From: Schauerella aestuarii | Lineage (GTDB): Bacteria; Pseudomonadota; Gammaproteobacteria; Burkholderiales; Burkholderiaceae_B | Direction of reading: 5' to 3' | Assembly: GCF_009866805.1 (NCBI RefSeq) | Contig: NZ_SIZW01000041.1 | Location: 186,001 to 250,000, forward strand | DNA length: 64,000 nucleotides | Part shown: in pieces, positions 1 through 8,758 of the stretch | Numbering within the stretch: position 1 is the first letter of the stretch | Layout of the letters: each line of letters begins with the position of its first letter | Notes under the pieces: generated by a model | The model's database searches: none | What the model saw: only the letters and a program-made list of their open reading frames with translations | Told to the model about the DNA's origin: nothing | Position numbers and translations under genes: made by a program

Positions 1-209
1 TGAAGTGCGACGCGCGGTTGCTCGGTCAACACACGATCGAAAGCCTGGCGTACCACTTCCGCCGGAAATCCGTCCGGTGCCGGCAGTCCGCCCGCAAACG
101 ACGTGATATCGGGGCGCTCGGTAACTTTGAGAATCTCGCGAATGGCGGAACTCGTCAGTTGTTGCGCGCGTTCGGAAAAAGTGCAGGCGGAGTCGAGAGG
201 GGTGTCCAT
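1..209 (-). CDS. PLP-dependent aminotransferase, N-terminal part (cut by window edge)
   Basis: The reverse strand has an ATG at 209-207 and stays open for 69 codons to the window edge, so only the N-terminus is present. The translation contains ITSFAGGLPAPDGFP, the N-terminal signature of fold-type I aminotransferases of the 2-aminoadipate/MocR-like group, which bind substrate with this loop. The PLP lysine would lie outside the window, so substrate and activity cannot be judged. The gene is read away from the methionine sulfoxide reductase gene, leaving a shared upstream region of about 136 bases. The family call is fairly safe; the specific substrate is unknown. Confidence 0.7.
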   Translation of the reverse strand, partial: MDTPLDSACTFSERAQQLTSSAIREILKVTERPDITSFAGGLPAPDGFPAEVVRQAFDRVLTEQPRVAL

Positions 210-345
210 GAGGCAGCGTTCTGGCAGGCGCGAAGCGTGAAGGAAGGGAAGATTGTCCCACTTTTAGGCGGGATTTCGGCAAGCCCAAATCTGTCGCGCG
301 CCTAAAATGTGCGATTGCCGATGGGTTTTTCGATGGAACGAGATC

Positions 346-834
346 ATGTTTGACCGCTTGATTCTGGATGGCGACACCAAAGCCGCACGCTACGAGGCGC
401 TGGCCGGACACGCGCGTGCGCTGCTCGCCGGTGAACACGACCGCATCGCCAATGCCGCCAATCTGAGTGCGTTGGCGTTCGAAACGTTGCCCGATCTGAA
501 CTGGGCGGGATTTTACTTTTTCGACGGGACGGAACTCGTGCTGGGCCCCTTCCAGGGCCGTCCCGCCTGCGTGCGGATCCCGCTCGATCGCGGGGTGTGT
601 GGCGCGGCCGCCAGCCAACGTCAGTCGCAGGTCGTGCCCGATGTGCATGCGTTTCCCGGCCACATTGCCTGCGACGCCGCGTCGCGGTCCGAAGTGGTGG
701 TGCCGCTGGTGCGCAATGGCGAGCTGATCGGCGTGTGGGATGTCGATAGCCCGGTGGCCGGCCGATTCGATGAAGACGATCGCGTCGGCATGGAGGCGCT
801 TTGCGCGATCTATCTGGACAGTCTGCGGGGCTGA
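346..834 (+). CDS. msrC: Free methionine-(R)-sulfoxide reductase (GAF-fold fRMsr)
   Basis: A 162-residue single GAF-domain protein, the usual length of this family. It reduces free methionine-R-sulfoxide in the cytoplasm, with electrons normally from thioredoxin. Visible signatures are NWAGFYFF (52-59), GPFQGRPAC (67-75), GVCGAA (83-88) and DVHAFPGHIACD (99-110). The three conserved cysteines of the family are Cys75, Cys85 and Cys109. An in-frame ATG lies 13 codons upstream at 307, but 346 is preferred because the residues before it match nothing in the family and a weak GGAACGAG ribosome site precedes 346. It is transcribed alone and converges on the APC permease gene; the 162 bases between them hold no clear gene. 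Confidence 0.9.
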   Translation: MFDRLILDGDTKAARYEALAGHARALLAGEHDRIANAANLSALAFETLPDLNWAGFYFFDGTELVLGPFQGRPACVRIPLDRGVCGAAASQRQSQVVPDVHAFPGHIACDAASRSEVVVPLVRNGELIGVWDVDSPVAGRFDEDDRVGMEALCAIYLDSLRG

Positions 835-996
835 CGGCAGGCGCGCCGCGCCCACCAACGGGCGCATCGAGGCGTTCTCACAAAGCCAGCGCTTGCCGCA
901 CAACGTTCAGACGTCCGTGCATCGCGGTGCCGCTAGCGCGGCTGTCGCTTGATTGGCGTGCCGTTGTGCCGTCCTAATCAGGCGTCGCGTTTGCCT

Positions 997-2460
997 TCAC
1001 GCTGCGGCAGTCACGCGCTGGCTGTACAGCCGGCAGAGCGGCCAGCCCGCAGCCACGATCAGCAATCCCAATACGGTGCCGGCCCCTGCATAGAGCGCAC
1101 TGGCCACGGCCAGCGCGGCACACGTGAGCGCAAACAGCATCGGCGTAAACGGATAGCCGGGCACCCGAAACGGGCGGTGCCGGTCCGGATCCAGGCGCCG
1201 CAATCGCCAGACGGCGCCGGCCACCAGGGTCATGAAAAGCCAGAACGCCGGCGCCGTCACCGCCACCATGGCCTCGACGCCATTGGGCGTAAATGCACCG
1301 TACAGCACCAACAGCAGCGTCAACCCGGCCTGCAGGATAAGCGCCGCAATCGGCGCACGTCCGGCCTGGCTCCAGCGGGCAAGGGGAGCGAGCCGAGGCA
1401 CATCGCGGCCGAGTGCCGCGTACACACGGGCGCCGGTCATGATGGTGGCGTTCATGGTGGTCAAGGCAGTGCAGCAGATCAGGATCCCGAGCACCCAGGC
1501 GCCGTAGGGGCCGGCCACCACCCTCATCACGTCGAGCCCGATCGCGTCGGCTTCACGCAGTTGCTCCAGGCCGAACAAGCGCAAAAATGCCAGATTGGTG
1601 AGGATGTACAGCACCGCGACCAGGCCGGTGCCCAGGAACAGCACGCGGCTCACGTTGCGCGCGGGATTGCGCAACTCGCCAGACAGATACGCCGCCTCGT
1701 TCCAGCCGCCGAACGTGAGCAGCACAAACACCATGCCCATACCCAGCGAGCCTGCGATAGGCGCGTCGCGAATGCCCGCCACGGCAGCATCGCCGGCGGC
1801 AGAGGGGGGCAGGCCGCCCGGCGCCAGCCACGCCGCAGCGGCGATCAGGCCGATCAGCGCCAGCAAGGTCAGGGCGGTGAGGATGCGCTGCAAGGTGCGC
1901 GACGTGCGGGCGCCGGCCATGTTGAGCAAGGTCAGCGCGATCACCGACAGCCCGGCATGCCAGGCAATGCCGAATTGCCCCAGCGGCATCCATTGCTGCG
2001 CGTAGCCGCCATACAAGAATGCAACCACCGCGATCCCACCGGTTTGCATCACCGTGCCGCGGGCCCAGGCAAAGAGCAAGGCGACGCGGGGTCCCCAGGC
2101 ACGATTGAGATACAGATACTCGCCGCCGTGATCGGGATAGGCCGAGCCCAGTTCGGCATAGCACAACGCGCCGATCAACATCACCAGGCCGCCCACGATC
2201 CACAGGCCGAGATAGATTTCGGTGGTGGCGGCATAGCGGGCCACCATCGGCGGAAAGCCGAAGATCCCCACGCCCACGACCACCCCCACCAGTACACAGA
2301 CGGCGTCGATCACCGATAGCGAGCGGCGGCCCGAACCGTGGCGCCGCGTGCCCGGCGACGCGGCAGGCGTCGGCGACGACGGCGCATCAAGCGGGGATCT
2401 TGCGGGCGGGGGTACCAGGGCCATGCGAGTCTTATAACGTACGGTTGGGGGCTTATTCAT
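997..2460 (-). CDS. APC-superfamily amino acid permease
   Basis: A polytopic inner-membrane transporter, about 487 residues from the ATG at 2460. A Pro/Ser-rich cytoplasmic tail of about 45 residues is followed by roughly twelve hydrophobic segments. The first segment carries GVVVGVGIFGFPP, matching the substrate-binding unwound helix 1 (G-x-G-I-F) of amino acid/polyamine/cation symporters. A later LTFGGWNEAAYLSGE fits the helix 6 region. Substrate cannot be told from sequence. The reading frame is open further upstream to 2613, but that extension is Arg-rich and unlike the family; ATG 2424 is an equally possible start and neither has a good ribosome site. The stop faces the fRMsr gene. Confidence 0.85.
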   Translation of the reverse strand: MNKPPTVRYKTRMALVPPPARSPLDAPSSPTPAASPGTRRHGSGRRSLSVIDAVCVLVGVVVGVGIFGFPPMVARYAATTEIYLGLWIVGGLVMLIGALCYAELGSAYPDHGGEYLYLNRAWGPRVALLFAWARGTVMQTGGIAVVAFLYGGYAQQWMPLGQFGIAWHAGLSVIALTLLNMAGARTSRTLQRILTALTLLALIGLIAAAAWLAPGGLPPSAAGDAAVAGIRDAPIAGSLGMGMVFVLLTFGGWNEAAYLSGELRNPARNVSRVLFLGTGLVAVLYILTNLAFLRLFGLEQLREADAIGLDVMRVVAGPYGAWVLGILICCTALTTMNATIMTGARVYAALGRDVPRLAPLARWSQAGRAPIAALILQAGLTLLLVLYGAFTPNGVEAMVAVTAPAFWLFMTLVAGAVWRLRRLDPDRHRPFRVPGYPFTPMLFALTCAALAVASALYAGAGTVLGLLIVAAGWPLCRLYSQRVTAAA

Positions 2461-2564
2461 GACAAAGCCGTGGCGCTTTCGTTCCCTGCCCGCCCGAATA
2501 GGCCACAGGGCGTCAAGCCGCTTGCTGAGCGATCGCCGCTTGCTCGGTCGGGTAAAGCCGTTAT

Positions 2565-2596
2565 GCAAAGCGATGCCGTTGCGCAAAGCAATGCCG
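2565..2596. repeat. Pair of 14-base imperfect direct repeats
   Basis: GCAAAGCGATGCCG at 2565-2578 recurs with one change as GCAAAGCAATGCCG at 2583-2596, an 18-base period. It lies in the 249-base gap upstream of the leftward permease gene and downstream of the leftward DUF4142 gene. It could be a regulator site for the permease, but no known consensus was recognised. Confidence 0.35.
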
Positions 2597-2709
2597 CCCG
2601 ATTGGGGCGGCATGCAGTCTGGTCTGGCAATCGATCAATGCAGGTCGTATTGACTGACGCCTTTGACAGGCCCGTCTCTATCGCCGACAGGCCTATCGCT
2701 CCGACCGAT

Positions 2710-3234
2710 TTACTTCTTCATGGCGTCGACCGTCTTTTCCAGCGCGCGACCCTTCTCGAGATGGGCCTGCAGGCTGGGCAGCGTTTTGGCGGCGAAGGCC
2801 TTCACATCCGCATCCTTGGCATCGTCCGCCGCATCCTTGAAGGCTTCGACCGCATCTTCGTGCGCATCGACCGCGATGTCGTCCGAATAGTCATCGTCGA
2901 AATCATGGCCCGTTTTCTTGTTCAGGTCTTCGATGTCCTTGCGCATGCCGCGCGGCAGTTCGGTCGGCAGGGTGAAGCCCTTGGCTGCTGCCAGGGTTTT
3001 GAGTTCGCCGGCCACCTTGGTGTGGTCCGTGATCATCATTTGGGCGAAGTCCTTCACTTCCTGGGACTGGCCTTTTTGTACCGCGACCTTGCTGGCCTCG
3101 ATTTCGAACATGCCACTTTCAGCCGCAATGCGGAGGAATTTCTGGTCACCGCGCGACAACTCGGCAGCCGAAGCCGCGCCCGCCATACCCAGCGCCAACG
3201 CGATACCTACGGCCGTCATTTTCATCTTGTTCAT
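2710..3234 (-). CDS. DUF4142 secreted/periplasmic protein
   Basis: A 174-residue protein with a clear Sec signal peptide: a Lys-containing n-region, a hydrophobic core and an A-S-A-A/E cleavage site near residue 23. The mature part has the DUF4142 pattern: a helical ferritin-like bundle starting SRGDQKFLRIAAESGMFEIE, then VKDFAQMMITDHTKV. The acidic stretch HDFDDDYSDD near the middle could bind metal, but this is only inference. The start at 3234 is chosen because GAGGAG lies at good spacing upstream; a longer in-frame ATG at 3264 would put extra residues before the signal peptide. The role of the family is not established; members are often linked to envelope stress. Confidence 0.85.
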   Translation of the reverse strand: MNKMKMTAVGIALALGMAGAASAAELSRGDQKFLRIAAESGMFEIEASKVAVQKGQSQEVKDFAQMMITDHTKVAGELKTLAAAKGFTLPTELPRGMRKDIEDLNKKTGHDFDDDYSDDIAVDAHEDAVEAFKDAADDAKDADVKAFAAKTLPSLQAHLEKGRALEKTVDAMKK

Positions 3235-3376
3235 GTCGATCTCCTCGATTAATCGTGGGATCACCTAGGCAAGCCGTGTGCCGTGCGTGGTGCGCCCCTA
3301 CCTTGCCGTCGAGTACAGTGCGGGCTGTCTGTCGCGCGCGCCCGGGCGCCGCCTTGCCATCGTTTTGGATCGAATC

Positions 3377-4645
3377 ATGCCGTTTTCCCTTCATGTCGTG
3401 GCGACTGTGTTGTTTGCCGTCGCGATTCTGCACACCTTCTCGGTGCCCGTGTTTGCGCGCCTGGCGCACCGCGGCGGGCGGCATGCGGGCGTCTGGCATC
3501 TGCTATCCGAGGTCGAGGCGGTGTTTGGGTTCTGGGCCTTCGTGCTGATCGCCGCGCTGGCTCTTTTGGGGGGCGTCGATACCGCCGTGTCCTATATGGA
3601 TACGCGCAACTTTACTGAGCCGTTGTTCGTTTTCGCCATCATGGTAGTGGCGGCCAGCCGGCCGATCCTCGAGCTGGTGAACGGCGTGGTGCGTCTGCTG
3701 GCGCGGGCAATGCCCTTGCGCCGTGAGTACGCGACCTTTTTCGTCGTGATGGCGTTTGTGCCGCTTTCCGGCAGCCTGATCACCGAACCGGCCGCCATGA
3801 CGCTGGCCGCGCTGTTGCTGCGGTCGACGTATTTTCGGGTGCAAGGGCATGCCGGCTTCAAGTATCTGACCTTGGGCGTGCTGCTGGTCAACGTGTCGAT
3901 CGGCGGCGTGTTGACGTCCTACGCCGCGCCGCCGGTATTGATGGTGGCGGCCACGTTCGGCTGGGATACGCCGTTCATGTTTCTGCACTTCGGATGGCGC
4001 GCGGCTGTCGCCGTCATCATCAATGCCTTAGTGCTCACGTTGATTTGCCGCGCAGCGCTCACCGCTGCCAGTCTGGACACAGCCGATCGCGACGGGCAGG
4101 CGCGCGCCGCGGTCCCCGCCATTGTGATTGCGGTGCATGTGGCGTTTTTGGTGGCGATCGTGCTGACGGCCCATCATCCCGCCTTGTTTCTCGGGCTTTT
4201 GATGTTGTTCCTGGGCTACACCGAAGCCTACAAGCAGCATCAGAGCCGGTTGATGATCAAGGAAGGGTTAATGGTGGGCTTCTTCCTGGCGGGATTGGTG
4301 GTGCTGGGGGGCTTGCAACAATGGTGGTTGCAGGATGCGCTGGGCAGCCTCTCGCCTCAGGTGCTGTTTTTCGGGGCGACGGCTTTGACGGCCATTACAG
4401 ATAACGCCGCGCTGACTTATCTGGGATCGCTCGTCGAGGGTACCAGCGACGCGTGGCGCTATATGCTGGTGGCGGGGGCGGTGACGGGCGGCGGACTGAC
4501 GGTGATTGCCAACGCGCCCAATCCGGCGGCATTTTCCATTCTCAAGAACCAGTTTCCGGATGGCAGCATCTCGGCGTTGCATCTCTTTTTGGCGGCGCTG
4601 GTACCCACTTGCGTGGCCGCCGGGATGTTTCTGCTGCCAGTATAG
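3377..4645 (+). CDS. Putative Na+/H+ antiporter (Na_H_antiport_3 / DUF1504 type)
   Basis: About 422 residues with 10-12 hydrophobic segments. The central SGSLITEPAAMTLAALLL and the C-terminal AITDNAALTYLGSLVEG segment, followed by GGGLTVIANAPNPA, resemble the duplicated half-site motifs of the ArsB/NhaD-like ion transporter superfamily. The family is annotated as putative sodium/proton antiporter, with little experimental support. The frame is open to 3278, but the Arg-rich extension is unlikely to be translated, so MPFSLHVV at 3377 is taken as start. It stands alone, divergent from the DUF4142 gene. Confidence 0.8.
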   Translation: MPFSLHVVATVLFAVAILHTFSVPVFARLAHRGGRHAGVWHLLSEVEAVFGFWAFVLIAALALLGGVDTAVSYMDTRNFTEPLFVFAIMVVAASRPILELVNGVVRLLARAMPLRREYATFFVVMAFVPLSGSLITEPAAMTLAALLLRSTYFRVQGHAGFKYLTLGVLLVNVSIGGVLTSYAAPPVLMVAATFGWDTPFMFLHFGWRAAVAVIINALVLTLICRAALTAASLDTADRDGQARAAVPAIVIAVHVAFLVAIVLTAHHPALFLGLLMLFLGYTEAYKQHQSRLMIKEGLMVGFFLAGLVVLGGLQQWWLQDALGSLSPQVLFFGATALTAITDNAALTYLGSLVEGTSDAWRYMLVAGAVTGGGLTVIANAPNPAAFSILKNQFPDGSISALHLFLAALVPTCVAAGMFLLPV

Positions 4646-4982
4646 GGTCGGACGGTTTGGTCGCCGATCGGGCGATCGATTGGGCTGCCCTGGGCCACTG
4701 ACCGGGCTGCCGATCTGCCTACCGAGGAGCTACCGACCATCTTCCGATAAGCTTACCGATGGGCCTACCGATGGGCCTACCGATGGGCCTACCGATGACG
4801 CCCGCCAAACGGTCCAATCGGCCTCTGGCACACATGTAACGGCCGAGATTTCCAGACGATTGCGCCGTCGGGCCGGACGCGATCTCATGAATGACGCTAA
4901 AACCCGCTAAAATCAAAGACTTTCCCTCGTTTCAGGCGCGCGGTCTGCCGATGCGCCACTCTGCCTCTTCCCGGGGTCATTC
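4646..4982. other. Intergenic region upstream of the fmdB-aspS run
   Basis: No gene is supported in these 337 bases. The first half is built from degenerate short repeats around the core ACCGAT (see the tandem repeat entry). The second half becomes richer in A and T towards the zinc-ribbon gene, with CGCTAAAATC at about 4905-4914 as a possible -10 element. No convincing -35 was found, so the promoter is only suggested. Confidence 0.4.
4755..4797. repeat. 12-base tandem repeat, 3.6 copies
   Basis: The unit ACCGATGGGCCT is present in three perfect copies (4755-4790), followed by ACCGATG. Decayed relatives of the unit (ACCGAGGAGCT, ACCGACCAT, CCGATAAGCTT) lie directly upstream from about 4718. 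The period is a multiple of three, but no credible protein is read through it. There are no spacers, so it is not a CRISPR array. It is probably a slippage product. Confidence 0.85.
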
Positions 4983-5369
4983 ATGCCTATCTACGCTTAC
5001 AAATGCAGCGCATGCGGCTACGCCCATGACACGCTGCAAAAGATGTCCGATCCTCCGCTTACGGTATGTCCCGAGTGCGGTCAAAGCACTTACAGCAAGC
5101 AGGTCACCGCGGCCGGCTTTCAGTTGAAGGGCTCGGGCTGGTATGTGACCGACTTCCGTAATAACGGCAGCGCCGGCGGTACCACGGCCCCGGCTGTCGG
5201 CGGTGACAAATCGGGAGGCGCCGCAGGCGACAAATCAAGCGAGAAGTCAACCGACAAACCGGCAGCGACCGAGTCCGCCAAACCTGCGGGCGAATCGGCC
5301 AAGCCTGCCGCCGCACCCGCGTCGAGTTCCAATACGGGCGGCTCGTCGTCCGGCCCGGCCTCGACCTGA
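4983..5369 (+). CDS. FmdB-family zinc-ribbon protein
   Basis: A 128-residue protein. The N-terminus MPIYAYKCSACG is the FmdB/CxxC_CXXC_SSSS hallmark, with a four-cysteine zinc ribbon at Cys8, Cys11, Cys29 and Cys32. After about residue 65 the sequence becomes a low-complexity tail of Gly, Ala, Ser, Lys and Pro, probably disordered. The family is thought to be regulatory, but the function is unproven. It sits 16 bases before the DUF502 gene and heads a run with aspS, an arrangement common in Burkholderiales. Confidence 0.88.
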   Translation: MPIYAYKCSACGYAHDTLQKMSDPPLTVCPECGQSTYSKQVTAAGFQLKGSGWYVTDFRNNGSAGGTTAPAVGGDKSGGAAGDKSSEKSTDKPAATESAKPAGESAKPAAAPASSSNTGGSSSGPAST

Positions 5370-5385
5370 TCGTCGACGAGAGCGT

Positions 5386-6036
5386 GTGATCAAAAAGTAT
5401 TTCGTCACGGGTCTGATCATCTGGGTGCCCCTGGTCATCACGGTGTGGGTGATCGGCTTGCTCGTCTCCACCCTCGAAGGCGTGGTGCCGGCGTTTCTGT
5501 CGTCGCAATCGCTCTTCGGCATCAATATCCCCGGGTTCCGGGTGGTGCTGGTGATCGCGACGGTGTTCGTGACGGGCATGCTCACGGCCAACTTGATCGG
5601 TCGCACGCTGGTGGAGCAGTGGGAAAACCTGCTCGGCCGCATTCCGCTGGTGCGATCCATCTACACCTCGGTCAAGCAGGTCAGCGATACCGTGCTCGCC
5701 CCGAATGGCCAGGCCTTTCGCCAGGCGGTCCTGGTGCAGTATCCGCGGGCCGGCTCCTGGACGATTGCCTTTCTCACCGGCGCGCCGGGGGGTGAAGTGG
5801 CGGCGCATCTGCCTGGCGAACACGTCAGTGTGTATGTGCCCACCACACCCAATCCCACGTCCGGTTTTTTCCTGATGATGGCGCGCGACGATGTCGTTGC
5901 GCTGGAAATGAGCGTGGACGAAGCGCTCAAATATATTGTTTCGATGGGGGTCGTGGTGCCTGCGTCGCGGGTGCCGGCCGCAGTGCCGCCGCTGGCGGAC
6001 GCGGACCGCGCGGCGCCGATCGATCCCAACCTGTAA
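5386..6036 (+). CDS. DUF502 membrane protein
   Basis: A 216-residue protein with a GTG start at 5386. [20 protein letters not shown] is the conserved N-terminus and first membrane helix of DUF502. A second helix follows around residues 45-70, then a soluble domain with [19 protein letters not shown] and [12 protein letters not shown], both typical of the family. Longer readings starting in the preceding gene's frame are Arg/Pro-rich and rejected. The function is unknown in bacteria. It lies between the zinc-ribbon gene and aspS, all on one strand with short gaps, so probably one operon. Confidence 0.88.
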   Translation: MIKKYFVTGLIIWVPLVITVWVIGLLVSTLEGVVPAFLSSQSLFGINIPGFRVVLVIATVFVTGMLTANLIGRTLVEQWENLLGRIPLVRSIYTSVKQVSDTVLAPNGQAFRQAVLVQYPRAGSWTIAFLTGAPGGEVAAHLPGEHVSVYVPTTPNPTSGFFLMMARDDVVALEMSVDEALKYIVSMGVVVPASRVPAAVPPLADADRAAPIDPNL

Positions 6037-6073
6037 ACCTTTCGCAAGAAGCCAAACAACGGAGTTATCCCGA

Positions 6074-7864
6074 ATGCGTACCTGCTATACCGGCCAGGTT
6101 TGCCGTGACCACCTCGATCAGACCGTCACCTTGTTCGGATGGGTCAATCGCCGCCGCGACCACGGTGGGGTGATCTTCATCGACCTGCGCGATCGCGCAG
6201 GGCTGGCACAGATCGTGTTCGATCCGGACAATGCTGCGGCCTTCGCCACGGCCGAGTCGCTGCGCAATGAGTTTTGCGTGCGCATCACCGGCCTGGTTCG
6301 CCTGCGCCCCGAAGGCACGGCCAACGCCGATCTCGCCTCCGGCGAAATCGAAGTGCTGTGCCGCGAAGTCGAGATTCTCAACGCATCGGTCACGCCGCCG
6401 TTCCAGCTCGATGACGACAACCTGTCCGAAACCACGCGCTTGACGCACCGGGTGCTGGATCTGCGCCGTCCGCAGATGCAAAACAACCTGATGCTGCGCT
6501 ATCGCGTGTCGATCGAAGTGCGCAAGTTTCTCGATGGACTGGGCTTCATCGATATCGAAACGCCGATGCTTACGAAGAGCACGCCCGAAGGCGCGCGCGA
6601 TTACCTCGTGCCGTCGCGCGTGAACGCCGGCAACTTCTTTGCATTGCCCCAGTCGCCGCAGCTCTTCAAGCAGATGCTGATGGTGTCGGGCTTCGACCGT
6701 TACTACCAGATCGTCAAGTGCTTCCGCGATGAGGATTTGCGTGCCGACCGCCAGCCCGAGTTCACGCAGATCGATTGCGAAACGTCGTTCCTGAACGAAA
6801 CGCAGATCCGCGAGATTTTCGAAGGCATGATCCGTCACGTCTTCAAGGTCGTGCAGAACGTCGACCTGCCGTCGCCGTTCCCCATCATGACCTGGACCGA
6901 AGCCATGCAGCGCTATGGTTCGGACAAGCCCGATCTGCGTGTCAACCTCGAGTTCACCGATCTGAGCGATGTCATGAAAGACGTCGACTTCAAGGTGTTC
7001 TCGGCCGCCGCCAATGCTGCGGGCAGCCGTGTGGTTGGCCTGCGCGTGCCGGGCGGTGCGGAAATGTCGCGTAGCGAGATCGACGGCTACACGCAATTCG
7101 TGGGCATCTATGGCGCCAAGGGCCTGGCCTACATCAAGGTCAACGACATCTCGAAGGGCCGTGAAGGCCTGCAGTCGCCCATCGTCAAGAACCTGCACGA
7201 CGCCGCGCTCACCGCGATGCTCGAACGCACGGGCGCCCAGAATGGCGACATCGTGTTCTTCGGGGCCGACCGTGAAAAAGTCGTCAACGACGCCATCGGC
7301 GCACTGCGCGTGCGTATCGGTCACAGCGAGTTCGGTCAGAAGAACAATCTGTCCGCCAAGGGCTGGAAACCGTTGTGGGTGGTCGACTTCCCGATGTTCG
7401 AATTCGACGAGGAAGAGAACCGCTACACGGCGGCGCACCATCCGTTCACGAGCCCCAAGGATGGCCACGAAGACCTGCTCACGACCGATCCGAGCAAGGC
7501 GATCGCCAAGGCTTACGACATGGTGCTCAACGGTTGGGAAATCGGCGGCGGGTCGGTTCGTATTCACCGCGAAGAAATTCAGAGCAAGGTGTTTCGCGCC
7601 CTCAAGATCGATGCCGAAGAAGCCCGTGAGAAGTTCGGCTTCCTGCTCGACGCATTGCAATACGGCGCGCCTCCGCACGGCGGTATCGCCTTCGGTCTGG
7701 ACCGCATCTGCACGATGATGACCGGTGCCGAATCGATTCGCGACGTGATCGCTTTCCCCAAAACGCAGCGGGCACAGTGCCTGCTCACGCAAGCACCGTC
7801 GCCGGTCGACGAGAAGCAATTGCGCGAGCTTCACATTCGCTTGCGCAGTACCGAGGTCAAGTAA
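6074..7864 (+). CDS. aspS: Aspartyl-tRNA synthetase, probably non-discriminating
   Basis: A 596-residue class IIb synthetase that charges tRNA-Asp. The N-terminal OB-fold anticodon domain reads [19 protein letters not shown] near residues 23-41. Class II motif 2 is [18 protein letters not shown] and motif 3 is GIAFGLDRI near the C-terminus; the bacterial GAD insertion lies between. The start is the ATG at 6074 after GGAGTTATC; the upstream open frame belongs to DUF502 sequence. Residue His30 (RRRDHGG) and the Gly in RLRPEGTAN match the determinants reported for the non-discriminating enzyme of Pseudomonas aeruginosa, where E. coli has Leu and Lys. If so, it also makes Asp-tRNA-Asn for GatCAB; this second role is inference. 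Confidence 0.97.
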   Translation: MRTCYTGQVCRDHLDQTVTLFGWVNRRRDHGGVIFIDLRDRAGLAQIVFDPDNAAAFATAESLRNEFCVRITGLVRLRPEGTANADLASGEIEVLCREVEILNASVTPPFQLDDDNLSETTRLTHRVLDLRRPQMQNNLMLRYRVSIEVRKFLDGLGFIDIETPMLTKSTPEGARDYLVPSRVNAGNFFALPQSPQLFKQMLMVSGFDRYYQIVKCFRDEDLRADRQPEFTQIDCETSFLNETQIREIFEGMIRHVFKVVQNVDLPSPFPIMTWTEAMQRYGSDKPDLRVNLEFTDLSDVMKDVDFKVFSAAANAAGSRVVGLRVPGGAEMSRSEIDGYTQFVGIYGAKGLAYIKVNDISKGREGLQSPIVKNLHDAALTAMLERTGAQNGDIVFFGADREKVVNDAIGALRVRIGHSEFGQKNNLSAKGWKPLWVVDFPMFEFDEEENRYTAAHHPFTSPKDGHEDLLTTDPSKAIAKAYDMVLNGWEIGGGSVRIHREEIQSKVFRALKIDAEEAREKFGFLLDALQYGAPPHGGIAFGLDRICTMMTGAESIRDVIAFPKTQRAQCLLTQAPSPVDEKQLRELHIRLRSTEVK

Positions 7865-7894
7865 GCGCATGGCGCAGTAACGAGAAGGGGTGAC

Positions 7895-8758
7895 ATGACA
7901 GCGCTGAGGGTGGTGAGCTACAACATCCACAAGGGCCGCTCGGCGTTGTTGAGTCGGGAGTCCCTGAATGCGCTGCGCTTGGAGCTCTACGGTTTGCGCC
8001 CCGACCTGCTCTTTCTCCAGGAAGTGCAGGGCCGCAACGAAAAAGCCTCGCGATTCGATGCCCAGCACGAATCGCTTGGCGCCGCGTTGCACATGTCCGT
8101 CGCGTATGGCCGCAATGCCATTCGCGATCAGACGGACCACGGCAACGCATTGTTGTCGCGCTTCAAGATCATCTCGTACGAAAACCAGGACATTTCCGAT
8201 CACCGGATGGAGCAGCGCGGACTGCTGCATGCCACGGTGGATATCGGTGGTCGCGAGGTGCACTGCTTCGTGGTTCATCTGGGCCTCTTTGCCGGTGGCC
8301 GCTCGCGTCAGATCACGGCCTTGATCGAGCGCATTCAGCGGCTCGTGCCCGAGGGCGATCCGATCTTGATCGCCGGCGATTTCAACGATTGGGGCGACCG
8401 GTTGGCGCCGCACTTCGTGCAGCAATTGGGGCTTTACGAGGTGTTCTCGCATGCACCGCGCACGCATGGGGGCGAGGTCCCCAAGCTGCGCGATTCGATG
8501 CGGCGGATGGCCAATGTGCTGCGCGGCGTACCCAATGCCTTCGAGGCGCTCGACCGGACCCGTCAGTTGGGGATGAGCGGCTCGGCCTATTGCCCGCTGC
8601 CGCCGCCTCGCACGTTCCCCGCCGTCTTTCCTTTCCTGCGGCTTGACCGCATCTATCAGCGCGGCTTTGCCGTGCGCAGCGCGCGCGTGTTGCGTGGGCG
8701 TGAGTGGGCCAAACTTTCGGACCATTCGCCCTTGCTCACCGAGCTCGAGTTGCCGTGA
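7895..8758 (+). CDS. Endonuclease/exonuclease/phosphatase-family protein
   Basis: A 287-residue single-domain EEP hydrolase. The conserved metal and catalytic motifs appear in order: VVSYNIHKG (Asn10 and His12), LFLQEVQ (metal-binding Glu), VVHLGLFAGGR (His), IAGDFNDWGD (Asp-x-Asn) and a C-terminal SDHSPLL (catalytic Asp-His). The start is ATG 7895 after GAAGGGG. It overlaps the cardiolipin synthase gene by the four bases GTGA, so the two are probably translationally coupled. In many Burkholderiales the same neighbour pair occurs, so a phospholipid-related role is plausible. The substrate (DNA, phospholipid or other phosphodiester) is not shown by the sequence. Confidence 0.88.
   Translation: MTALRVVSYNIHKGRSALLSRESLNALRLELYGLRPDLLFLQEVQGRNEKASRFDAQHESLGAALHMSVAYGRNAIRDQTDHGNALLSRFKIISYENQDISDHRMEQRGLLHATVDIGGREVHCFVVHLGLFAGGRSRQITALIERIQRLVPEGDPILIAGDFNDWGDRLAPHFVQQLGLYEVFSHAPRTHGGEVPKLRDSMRRMANVLRGVPNAFEALDRTRQLGMSGSAYCPLPPPRTFPAVFPFLRLDRIYQRGFAVRSARVLRGREWAKLSDHSPLLTELELP

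Noticed and set aside
949-2319. Long plus-strand open frame opposite the APC permease
   Set aside because: It is Arg/Gln/His-rich, has no domain, and lies opposite a clear transporter gene; typical antisense openness in GC-rich DNA.
4755-4797. CRISPR-like repeat
   Set aside because: Units are 12 bases and contiguous, with no spacers and no cas genes nearby.
7865-7894. Missing nudB-like gene between aspS and the endonuclease gene
   Set aside because: Some Burkholderiales have a Nudix gene here, but its absence is only remembered synteny, and the 30-base gap shows no remnant to support a deletion.
6065-8725. Very long minus-strand open frame opposite aspS and the endonuclease-like gene
   Set aside because: It spans two well-supported genes on the other strand, and its His/Arg/Gln-rich composition and lack of domains mark it as a shadow.
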